Source: Fagopyrum homotropicum (Eukaryota > Streptophyta > Magnoliopsida > Caryophyllales > Polygonaceae). Taken from it: DNA of 64,000 nt. The stretch is from positions 109,636,320 through 109,700,319 of the forward strand of contig BSWB01000003.1 in assembly GCA_033239125.1 (NCBI GenBank), written 5' to 3'. Position numbers and translations under genes: made by a program. Under the pieces are notes generated by a model, which saw only the letters and a program-made list of their open reading frames with translations, searched no databases and had not been told where the DNA came from. Each line of letters starts with the position of its first letter. The stretch's first letter is position 1. Positions 46,163 to 56,494 of this stretch are shown piece by piece.

Positions 46163-46962
46163 TTAATATTCCAAGATCGTAACCTGATCTACAGGGGGTC
46201 TTAGGACAAGATAGTCTGAGATTGCAACCTGATCTACACGGGGTCTCAGGACAAGATAGCCGAGGTCGTTACCTGATCTATAGGGGGCCGACGACGCTAT
46301 CGGGTTGGCCAACTTAAAGGGAAAAAAGAAAGAAAGAAAAGAAATACGAAAGCACATGAGAAAATATATCGTATGATTAGTTGGGGCTAGTTAGTTAATT
46401 ATCACCAATGCATCGATGCGATCGAGTCTAGCCAGCTATATATTATGTTATGATTATATATATTCTTGAATGTTTATATGATATGTGTTATGGATGGTTG
46501 TGGACGTAATGTATATGTGGTTATGTATGTGTGTGCTTTAGAATGTGAGAAAGGGTATATAGTGTCCTTTGGAGACGGGATATTAGATACTTATATATAT
46601 TGGGAGAGTGTGATTTGTATACCCTTACTGAGCATGTGGCTCATTGTTGTTATATCCATTTTGTTCAGCTACTCAGACTTAGCTTGTTCAAGGCAAGGAC
46701 GTTGGGCCCAACACCTGGATTTGAGATCATATCAGGTGGGCTGTTATGGGATGTTGCCACCTAGGATGTTTTGTGTGGTTTTAAACAGTTGTGTTTTGTT
46801 AAACAGAGTTTTATGACATATGTTAGTATGTATATATGTTGTGAATAAAATTGTAAGATAAAGTTCTAAAATTTTACGTTTTCCGCTTTTCCGCTTATTG
46901 CTTTAAACAGGGTTAATTAATTTGTAATCAATAAGAAATGAAATAGGTGTCACACATTTGGT

Positions 46963-46974
46963 TGGTATTAGAGC
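46963..46974 (+). other. Primer-binding site of element 3
   Basis: TGGTATTAGAGC, one change from TGGTATCAGAGC, the initiator tRNA-Met site of Del/Tekay elements. Confidence 0.75.
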
Positions 46975-47229
46975 AGGGATATGATTCCTTGGCTTGGGTT
47001 GTGGAAAGTTTTCTCGAAAGCTTTCTACAATTTCTTTTTCTTTTAGACGGCAGAGCACAACCATAAGGGGTCGACAAAGTCTATACATGCTTATGGTAGA
47101 AATGATCAGGAGCACCCTAAGGTGCCAGTTTAGCCCGTATCACTACCACCATCGGATATGGCAGTATACCTGATTTAGTGAAGTATTTGAGAGAAGTTAT
47201 ACCACCACAAACACAACAACGTCTCAGGC

Positions 47230-47720
47230 GAGTATTATTCTAGTAAAGATGGACAAGAATTTCGAGAACATTCTCTGCCAAGGGGCAAAGCCATTTGAGG
47301 GGACTACTGATCCATTAGTAATGGATGAGTGATTGAGGAACACTGCGTCCATTCTAGAAGGAGTTATCTACGCTACTGAAAGACGTGTATAATATGTTAT
47401 ATCCTTGCTTGAGGGAGGAACTAGAGACGGGATATGCCTTTTTTATTGATTCCTACAGATTGGATCTGGTGGAACACGGTCTCTAATGGCCGTAGTGTAC
47501 CACTTATGCTGACATGGATGATTTCTTGAGAGAGTTTGATGTGATATTAGGTATGGATTGGTTATCCACCCATATATCCTTGATAGATTGTTATACAAAG
47601 GAAGTCACCATGGAGGCAGATGGGGTAAGAGAGGTGATCTTTACCGGTGAGAGGAAGGTAATTCCTGCTTGCCTCATATCTATAGTGACAACTTTTAGAT
47701 TACTTTTGGAAGGGTGCTAG
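47230..47720 (+). pseudogene. Gag and protease remnants of element 3
   Basis: 47240-47400 carries gag pieces (GAKPFEGTTDPLVMDE, then LRNTASILEGVIYATE) with stops. 47514-47720 is the protease end (FDVILGMDWLSTHISLIDC). The capsid C-terminal part, zinc knuckle and active-site region between them are deleted. Confidence 0.65.
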
Positions 47721-47749
47721 GCTTATCTGGCTAGTATGTCAGATTCTAC

Positions 47750-49568
47750 CATTGTTAGTCCCGAAGTATTTGAGGTGGATATTGTTAGAAAACTTCTTTA
47801 TGGTTTCCTAATAATTTACCTAGTTTGCCTCCGAGTAGAGAGGTAGATTTCGAGATTGAGGCATTACCAGGTGCATTACGTATATCGATTGCTCCTTACA
47901 GGATGGCTCCTCTAGAGCTGAAGGAGTTAAATAAACAACTACAAGAGTTACTTGAGAAAGGTTTTATACGCCCGAGTATTTCTCCTTGGGGTGCACCACT
48001 TCTTTTTGTGAAGAATAAGGACAGTAATTTACGATTATGCATAGACTACCGTCAGCTGAACAAAATCACCATCAAGAATAAGTATCCCTTACCGAGGATA
48101 GAGGATTTACTTGATCAGTTAAGGGGTGCTAGAGTATTTTAAAAGATTGACCTTCGATTGGGATACTACCAGTTGAGGATATCAGAGAATTTTATACCAA
48201 AGACAACTTTTCGTACTCGGAATGGACACTATGAGTTTATAGTTATGCCTTTTGGGTTGATGAATGCACCTGCAGCATTCATGGAGTTGATGAACTCGAT
48301 ATTTCAACCTTATCTAGATTAGTTCGTCCTGGTCTTCATTGATGATATCTTGATATATTCCCGAGACGCGGATGCTCATAGAGAGCATATGAGACGTATC
48401 TTGGGAATTTTAAGGGAGACACTTGTACGCAAAGTTTAGCAAGTGCGAGTTTTGGACGGATCACATTGCCTTTCTACGGCATGTGATTTCGCAAGATGGT
48501 ATACAACCTGATCCATCCATGATCAAGGCTATTACATAATGGGAAATTCCAAAGAGTATTACAAAGATCCGGAGTTTCTTAGGACTTGCGGGTTATTACA
48601 TGAGATTTGTAAAGAACTTCTCGATTATCGCACGACCGTTGACTAGCTAGCTGAAGAAAAATCAATAGTTTATGGGAAAATAGTTGTCAGAAGAGCTTTG
48701 AAGAACTTAAGAGAATTTTGACTACATTCCCTATTCTGGTTGTACCCTCAGATAAGGGTAACTTTGTGGTTTACACCGATGCATCTGGGAGTGCCTTAAG
48801 AGGAGTTCTAATGCAGGAAGGGAAGGTAATAGCATATACATCTAGACAGTTGAGACCTCATGAGAAGAACTATCCTACACACGACCTGGAGCTTGATGCT
48901 ATAGTTCATGCTCTTACGACTTGGAGGCACTATCTTTGTGGTGATACATTTCCAATGTTTACCGACCATAAAAGCCTGAAGTATATTCCCACTCAGAGGG
49001 ATCTGAATCTAAGGCAGAGAAGATAGATGGCGTTACTCAAGGATTATGATTGCACTATAGAATATCATCCAGGAAAGGCGAATGTGGTAAACGACGTTCT
49101 TAGCAGAAAGAGAAGTGACCAAAACGGTAAGGTCAACTACAAAGTTTAGCATCTATTAGCTCTTAGAGTTATGAGAGTAGAGATAGATGTAAGAGGATCT
49201 GAGTTGATAGCGAACATTTAGGTTAGACCTTTGATTCTTGATGAGATTTCAACTAGACAAGATGAGGATGCTACACTGAAGAAGTTGAAGGCTAAAGTGG
49301 GAGATGCTACCACTACACACTTCCAGTTATTTGATCAAGGAATGTTACATAGAGGTACACGGATATGCGTGCCAAACATGAAGGAGTTAAAGAAGAAGCT
49401 ACTTGAAAAGGAACATTCCTCGAGGTATTCCATGCATCCTAGGAGTACGAAGATGTTTAATAACTTGAGGAAGATCTATTGGTGGCCTAGGATGAGACGA
49501 GAGGTAGATGATTTTGTAATTAACTCGATGTCTAGTGTGTCAGCAAGAGAAGGTTGAATACCAAGCAC
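47750..49568 (+). pseudogene. Pol of element 3, part 1: RT, RNase H, integrase zinc region
   Basis: RT: LRLCIDYRQLNKITIKNKYP, the MPFGLMNAPAAF block, then the active-site box FIDD in VFIDDILIYS near 48337. RNase H: VVYTDASGSALRGVLMQ and FTDHKSLKYI (48718-49026). Integrase N-terminus: KEHSSRYSMHPRSTKMFNNL and YWWPRMRREV (49231-49557). Stops and frameshifts interrupt it repeatedly (for example near 48142, 48320, 48435 and 49024). The Cys pair of the zinc site is cut where the Athila-like fragment begins. Confidence 0.85.
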
Positions 49569-49571
49569 GGA

Positions 49572-51173
49572 AATCAGGTTGTCAAATAACTAATGACCAC
49601 AAATTAAAGCAATCAAAGATGATATAATCAGATAAAGGGAATGCGGATTCTAGGGATTAAAGCATCCAGTTGTGGTTTCGACTCAAGATCTCAAAAGATA
49701 ACGTGGACAAAGTTGAGGTTTGCAAAGGGAAGGTGTTTCTAAGGTGGGAATAGATCACCGGGTAAGTCTCACTACTCACTATCCCAAACCAAAGCTCCTA
49801 TTACCGGGTAAGTCTCAAGGTACTAAGGAAAGGAACTATAATGTCAAACCAACACACCACCCAAGGGAATAGAATTAACCTTTTCCGGGTAAGTCTTAGG
49901 CTAACTCACAAAGATGGGATGAAGGCACACTCAAACCCCAATAAAGGATGAACCTTTATTACCTACACTCATGATCTTGGGTAAACAAACAAAGGAATCA
50001 CCGGGTAAGTCTCATCCTAGGCTTGCATTGAACCAGGAAAGGTATAACTAGGATAGGATTTGGCAAACTTAAACTCTTAACTCAGATAAGGTTCAAGAAA
50101 AGTTCACCTCGTTTAGATCATATTCCATCCGGGCCAAGATGTTCAATGACTGACCGAGGTGTTCTAGGGTTAAGGTAAAGACTCGAGTTTTTAGGGTCCA
50201 GTTGGGATTAAGATCAATCTATCATCGTCTTTCCAACAACTTTCAGCCAATCACCCTAGAATCGCATAAGAAACTTAGCCAACAATCATCATGATAACAA
50301 TAATCAAATTTATAAGGAAGGAATCAATATTCAAACAAGAAAACCTTAACACAAAGGTCTCAATAACTGAATGAATCAAACAACAAATCAGCGTTCCTCA
50401 AGTCACAAATCAGAAAAGACAACAAACCAAAAAAAACTATATGAGAAAGTCTTACAAACTCCTTCAAAAGCCAACTCCAACTATGATTCCTTCCTTCCTT
50501 CAACTTCTTCCTTTAAAACTTCCTTCAACTCTTCCTTCAAACTCTTCAGAAATCCTCCAGAAAATCCTTGATCCGAAGATGTCTGAATTGTAGAAAATCT
50601 AACCCTTTATATAGGAGAATTATCTTCCAAAGATAAAATATCTTAAAAAGATAATTTCCTAGAAAATATATCCATATCTCTTAAAATAAATCAGTCAAAT
50701 ATAATATCTTCCTTCCAGATATCCTGCCAAAATATGTGATATTCTCCTTCCAAAAATAGAAGATCTCAACAAAATATAAAGATCTCCCCGGCGGCAGGGT
50801 GTTCGCCTCGGTCGGGACGCTCCTCAAGATCACCTCGGTCGAGGTGGTACTGTAGCTGACCGAGGTGAGTCTCAGTTGAATATAAATCATCTCAAATCTT
50901 GTCCAAAATTAATCCTCTTAATCATTTCCATGCTTCCTGAGATCTTATAGCTCCAGAATGTAGCTCCAATGACTCCTTAGCTTCCTTAGCTCCATTTCGG
51001 TCCAAAACATGCCATATTCCCTACAATTACAACGAAACTAGGTGTAGACCTCGATTCCCGCAAAGGTAGACAAAACAACAATATAATCAAAGAATATACA
51101 TTCATACATGCAGATTTATGAAGATAAAACGTCTAAACCAATCCTAAAATATAGACTATAATACATGCTATCA
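49572..51173 (-). repeat. 3' LTR of the Athila-like fragment (truncated)
   Basis: Starts TGATAGCATG at 51173 (minus) and follows the element 2AB LTRs to AAATCAGGTTGTCAA at 49572. TATA box TATATAAA at 50606-50613. Words CACCTCGGTCGAGGTG at 50831-50846 and ACCGGGTAAGTCTCA near 49756, 49803, 49883 and 49999. Confidence 0.88.
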
Positions 51174-52587
51174 AAATACCTCATACTTGTCCTTTGCTTG
51201 TCCCCAAGCAAGTTCCAAATCTTAGAAACAAGATAGAATGGATTATAAGTCAAAAAGATCAATGAAAAACATCTCAAAACATTTTGGTGGTATGTTCCAC
51301 TCATAGATCACCCTAAGAGAATGCTTCATGACAAATAAAATCAAGACATGATCAAAACATTTTATAAATATAGGAAAGATGCTCATCTTTGCATAAAATC
51401 ATAAAATGCATAATAAATCATATTTATCGAAATTAATCATGTATAATCTAGTTTAAACCACCAAGTCAATCAACAAGATCGAGGTCTCAAGGGCTTCCAA
51501 AAGAGGTCAAGAAATGTGTCAGGGTGGGATGTATATAGGATGATGTGGTGCTAGAATCCGGGAATAGTATCTTACTTCACTTTCTTTGAAACTCAACATT
51601 TTCCACCAATAAGCTTTGCTTATTTTTACTTTACTTTTTGGGATGCATGGACAGAGGTGCACAATAACCGAAGCCAAGGAAATCAACAATCATCAATTTC
51701 TCTAGATGCCTCAAACCCTTGATGCACATACCATGACCCGTTAGGTATATCGCTCAATCCGACTTTGCAAGACACAAACACGCGGCTATGTGAATGGTGC
51801 CGAGTTACTCATCATCATGATTGACTTCCCCAAACCTATATTGTTTCTTTCTAACACTTTCAGCCAACATCTCAACTTCGTTTTCACTTGCTTTTCTTAA
51901 TTTGCTTCCAAATTCCCGGATAGGTAAAGGGAGGCAAATATGTATATGAGGGGCTAAGCATGGTCAAGAAGAAGAAGAGAAGAGAATGAATTGCCTTAGT
52001 CATCCCAGGAAGAATGTGATAGAACTCATCATGTGGTGTCAACCTTCAAATGCAACATAATTTTGATAAACAAAGTATTAAACATGCTAGAATTTTAAAC
52101 AAAGCATTTTGCAACTTAAATATATCATAAAACCATTCGATCATATAAAGATTTTAAAACCAATCTGCAAACAGAATCATCATTGAGGTCATATTCAGAG
52201 AAGAAGCACAAAATCATTTCGAAAATCTCTTAGTTAAGCCACCTCGGTCGAGGTGTTCTGGCGTCATCCGAGGTGTTCATCCTCGATCGGCCATGAACGT
52301 CCCGGTTGAGGTCATAAAAATTTTTTTTGTCAAACCAGATTTCGATGTTTTTCTCAAAGAAAAACCTGTATGTATGCATGTAATGACAGATAAACACATA
52401 GAGCCAAATAAGACAATAATAATCATAAGAGTCATACAATCAAACACATAAGGTCAAGTAATACATCCAAATACCCCATACTTGGGACACATTGTCCCAA
52501 TGGGTCAAATATAAGCCTAAAGAACAGGATACTCACCAGACCTAGCTGAACTGCATAATAAATAAAGATAAGAAATCCATAAAAGCT
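51174..52587 (-). other. Noncoding 3' region of the Athila-like fragment
   Basis: Polypurine-like AGTATGAGGTATTT next to the LTR, a palindromic word at 52240-52255 followed by half-site CCGAGGTG, and no ORF of note. It is closely similar to 30568-32000. Confidence 0.6.
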
Positions 52588-53982
52588 CTAATCCTCGTCA
52601 GCTGGTGGTGGTGAATGATGAATGTAGGGGTGCTGGGTCGGCTCGAATGGATAACCCATAATATGCTGATGTTGGATCTCCATCATCCGACGCTGATAAT
52701 GTTGGCTCTCCAACATCTGATGCGTCCAACCCTCAATACCTCGGTGTTGGTCCTCGAAACGCTCATGAATGTCAACTGTAAGGGCTGCGTATGCATCAAT
52801 CATTTGGTCGGTGAGATCATCAATCCTTTGGTGGGCCTCGGGATCTCTAAAGCGGCGGCAGGATCTGCGTTGAGGTGGTGGTGGTGGTGTTGTTGTCTCC
52901 TCCTCTGTTGCCTCATCTTCAAGGTCGAAAACTGGAATACTAGGGCCGCCAGTATCATTGCCGGTCTCCATAGCAGCTCCTCCCTCATCATCATCATCAT
53001 CAGCAGCATCTCTAGCGTGCATGTAGGGAAACCAGGCAGCAGACCAGTACTGACGGTCGTAGACAAAGAACTGGGATGACCACATAATCCCCTGTTGAGC
53101 CGTCGTCTCCCATGGCATGGCAACGTAAGGCGTGCCAAGACCACGAGGAACGAGAATACGTCTGGTGATCATCTCCTGCAATCCCAGCGGCTTCGCAGCC
53201 GCAAACAGTGTACATGCAGAAAGATCCAGACCCATAGCAATAGCAATGTGGGTCACCAACCTACCACAGCAAATGTCGCCCTTCGACTTGCCCTTGATCT
53301 TGTGCAAGTCCTCAGCTAGCATAGCAGCAAAATCGGGAACTCCTCCCGTCATCATACAAAACAGACTCAAAAGCTCCCCCTAACAGACCTTCTGGGGTGT
53401 CTCAGTATGCGCCAAAAGAGTCTCACTAAAAATCCGGTGAGCAAGGCGGAAGGTGAGATGGAAAATGATGCGCTCAAGGGAATCTCCGGGTCCCCACCTG
53501 TCAGTGTGATCAGTCACATGGGCTATCTCGTCCCAGAAATCTCGAGCTACTGGTCGGGAAGGAAAATCAAAAATTGTAGGAGTAGGGAAGCCGAAAATCT
53601 CCCTAAACTAAACCATGGGCACCACATAATTCCGGTTTAGCAACCGGTACTTGATCCCTTGACGTTGCGGCACGTAAGTGATGGAACTCACAAACTCCAT
53701 AGTGGGCTCCAGATAAGCCGGCGCTCTAACCTCCATGAACTCCTCCAGCCCTACAATGGAGATCATCTTCCTCAAGTCCTCCGCCACATGGAGGCACTCG
53801 AAGGCAAAAATGCCAAGAAAATGCCGGGCAACGATAGGACGCCCGCAAATATGGTCGAAATCCTTTTGGTGACGCTCATGGATCACCGGAATCGAATACT
53901 GTGAAGCAGAAGAAGGAGAGGTATGGTGGGAACTGCTGGGTCTGTCTCACAAGACCAACTGTCGATCAGATTTGTTACTCAT
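52588..53982 (-). pseudogene. Athila-type post-pol ORF, three in-frame stops
   Basis: One frame from ATG at 53982 to TAG at 52588, with stops at about 53947, 53608 and 53380. It begins with a short Ser-rich stretch, then DFDHICGRPIVARHFLGIFA, the conserved block RLLNRNYVVPMV, HLTFRLAHRIFSETLLAHTE, and GDICCGRLVTHIAIAMGLDL. The tail is acidic, then Pro/Arg-rich, then has helical repeats (QRIDDLTDQMIDAYAAL and RGIEGWTHQMLES), ending in a His/Pro-rich tail. Order matches the protein at 7757-9331, but sequence identity is low outside the two blocks. Function unknown. The region between pol and this ORF holds palindromic words at 54018, 54436 and 54514. Confidence 0.78.
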
Positions 53983-54719
53983 AATTTCTGACAAGGTCAC
54001 CCCGGTTGCCTCAAGAACACCTCGGCCGAGACACAGCCGACTGGACCGAGGCGAAGGATTGTTCGTATACACTCTCTTAATTTGTAAGTTCTTTTCCCCT
54101 AAATCAATACCAAAGGCTTCCTAAGGGGTACTTATATCTTTTTCAACAACAAACAGTGGCAACCAAAGCCAGATCTTTGCAGAATCGACAAAATAAGAAT
54201 GAGTTAGGGTTTTCGAACGAAATGCCCAGATTTTGCATATTTGGAGCATTTTCCTTGCTGTTTGATGCTTGGAAACTGATCCTCTTGCTTCCTCCGGTGT
54301 AATCGAGCCAAGAATCGTGGAAAACGGGATCGAAGATTTGAGGGTTTGGGCACGCCGCGGTCGAGGTTCGCTTGGGAGGGAAAAGTGAAGAGAGAAAACC
54401 GTCTTTGCATTTATACCCCTCGCTAAATTTGATTTCACCTTGGTCGAGGTGGTCCCGACTGGACCGAGGTGTCTGACTGGATGTCAGAACTATTCGCCTC
54501 GTTTGACCAAGAACATCTCGGTCGAGGTGTTGTGGCAGCAACCGAGATGTGTCTCAATCAAGCTCCGTCTTCTCAATTTCTCGAACTTTTGTCCTTTTAG
54601 TGTAGCTCCTGAGCTGTAATCCTTCCTTAGAAAGTACCTGGTTTCTATCTAGAGGACGCAAAAACAAAGCGAAGTAAACTATCTAAAACTAAGCTAGAAA
54701 AGGGAAAAGAAAGCAATAT

Positions 54720-54737
54720 CTTGGGTTGCCTCCCAAG
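54720..54737 (-). promoter_or_regulatory. Conserved post-pol hairpin (Athila-like fragment)
   Basis: Same 18-base stem-loop as at 6993-7010, just after pol. From here to 53983 the DNA is a noncoding spacer with palindromic words. Confidence 0.55.
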
Positions 54738-54779
54738 AAGCGCTTGGTTTAAGGTCGCTAGCTGGACCGTACATCATCC

Positions 54780-56251
54780 TCAAACAAGGTATAGTGTGAC
54801 AATCTCTTCATCCGGGACTTTCGGTCGGTACTTCTTCAACCTATGACCGTTGACCTTAAAGCTTCCGCTTGTTTCACCCCAAATCTCAACTGCACCATAG
54901 GGAAAAACAGTTTTACAACATAAGGTCCTGTCCATCTAGATTTCAACTTACCTAGAAAGAGGCGGAGGCGGGAGTTGAAGAGTAGAACTAGATCTCCTTC
55001 TTTGAACTCCTTTGGAATGATATGCTTGTCATGCCATCTCTTTGTTCTTTCCTTGTAGATCTTGGCATTCTCATAAGAGTTTAATCGCAACTCCTCCAAC
55101 TCATTGATGTCTAATATTCTCTTCTCTTCGGCTTCCTTGATGTTGAAATTCAACCACTTGATTGCTCAATATGCCTTGTGCTCCAGCTCAACGGGTAGAT
55201 GACAAGACTTTCCATATACCAAATTGTAAGGGGTGGTACCAATGGGAGTCTTGAATGCGGTCCTATAAGCCCAAAGAGCATCGTCCAATTTCATGGACCA
55301 ATCCTTCCTCGTCCTAGAGACGGTCTTTTCCAAAATTGCCTTGTATTCTCTATTCGATATCTCAACCTGCCCACTAGTTTGAGGGTGATAAGGGGTTGCT
55401 ACCTTGTGGGTTACCCCATACTTCGATAGAAGTGCCTTGAACTTCCGGTTGATGAAATGTGTCCCTCCATCACTGATGATGATGTGCGGTGTCCCAAAAT
55501 GTGGAAAGATATTCCGATTGAAGAACTTCACAACCACCATGGCGTCATTAGTGGGAGAGGCAATGGCTTCCACCCATCTAAAAACGTAATCAACAGCTAA
55601 GAGGATGTAGAGGTTCCCCGCGGCTGATGGGAAAGGTCCCATGAATTCAAATCCCCATACATAAAAAATGTCAACCTCTTGAATATTGTTGAGTGGCATC
55701 TCGTTCCTTCTAGACAAGTTCCATGTTCTTTGGCATGCATCACAAGAAACAACAAACGTTTGCACATCCTTAAATAATTTAGGCCAAAAGAAACCAGAAC
55801 GTAATACCTTACCGCACGTTTTGTGAGCGCTAGCATGTCCTCCACAAGGAGGCGAGTGGCATTGCCGTATGACACTAGCAACTTCATCCTCCGGAATGCA
55901 TCGTCGAAGCATCCCATCCTGGCCTCTCTTAAAAGTAGAGGTTTATTCCAGTAGTAGTGACGTACATCCTTGAAGAACTTCTTCCTTTGAGCGTACGTCA
56001 ATCTGGGCGGTATTTCCTATTCTTTGGCATGCATCACAAGAAACAACAAACGTTTGCACATCCTTAAATAATTTAGGCCAAAAGAAACCAGAACGTAATA
56101 CCTTACCGCACGTTTTGTGAGCGCTAGCATGTCCTCCACAAGGAGGCGAGTGGCATTTCCGTATGACACTAGCAACTTCATCCTCCGGAATGCATCGTCG
56201 AAGCATCCCATCCTGGCCTCTCTTAAAAGTAGAGGTTTATTCCAGTAGTAG
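54780..56251 (-). pseudogene. Integrase region of the Athila-like fragment
   Basis: Main open part 55166-55912: zinc region (RQCHSPPCGGHASAHKTCGK, then VVSCDACQR), catalytic Asp in LLAVDYVFRWVEAIAS and IISDGGTHFI, and Glu in VEISNREYKAILEK. Then 54836-55153: NELEELRLNSYENAKIYKER and HDKHIIPKEFKEGDLVLLFN, with a frame change towards the GQRLKKY-type end. The 5' part carries an internal direct duplication that repeats the zinc region. Confidence 0.85.
55726..56251 (-). repeat. Direct duplication of a 232-bp integrase segment
   Basis: 55726-55957 and 56020-56251 are nearly identical (one difference seen, TTGCCG versus TTTCCG) at an offset of 294 bp. The 62 bases between them are single-copy pol sequence. 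The second copy ends exactly at the fragment boundary. Confidence 0.9.
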
Positions 56252-56253
56252 CT

Positions 56254-56494
56254 AATTTTGTAATTAACTCGATGTTTAATGTGAAGTGAAGGTTGAATAC
56301 CAAGCACCAGCACGAAAACTACAATCTTATCTGTTCTTGAGTGGAAGTGGGAGCGGATTACGATGGATTTTTTTGTCGGACTTCATATGACCTTCAGAAA
56401 GATATGAGTTATGGGTAATTGTAAACATATTGACGAAATTTGCTCACTTCCTACCGATAAGACACGATAACACCTTGGATGAACTGGCAGAGTT
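56254..56494 (+). pseudogene. Pol of element 3, part 2: integrase core start
   Basis: After the flank repeat it reads EVEYQ-like, then RWIFLSDFI, VIVNILTKFAHFLPIRHDNT and LDELAE up to the CACTA insertion: the strand that carries the first catalytic Asp and the AHFLP block of Del-type integrases. The first Asp position looks changed to Asn (VIVN). Confidence 0.75.

Larger units (their letters stand above)
41909..46954 (+). repeat. 5' LTR of element 3, split by a solo LTR
   Basis: Starts TGTAACAG and ends GGTGTCACA. Promoter TATAAATA at 42337-42344. The 3' LTR has the same TATA at 60640-60647. Only four GAT units are present near 43258-43272, against 224 in the 3' LTR. A set of imperfect tandem repeats (TACCTGATCTACAGGGGG...) flanks the insertion at 43430-43500 and 46170-46300. 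Confidence 0.88.
49569..56253 (-). mobile_element. Athila-like fragment truncated at both ends
   Basis: Same family as element 2AB but with pol and post-pol ORF. It lacks about 150 bases of the LTR's outer end (49572 side) and everything upstream of the RNase H/integrase junction (56251 side). It sits in the integrase of element 3. Its flanks repeat 53-58 bases of target sequence (49511-49568 and 56254-56305), not 5 bases, so it was not placed by normal integration. Confidence 0.8.

Noticed and set aside
53982..54541. Minus-strand frames of 105-132 codons near 54121-54541
   Set aside because: They lie in the noncoding spacer between pol and the post-pol ORF, overlap each other in different frames, and have no counterpart in element 1.
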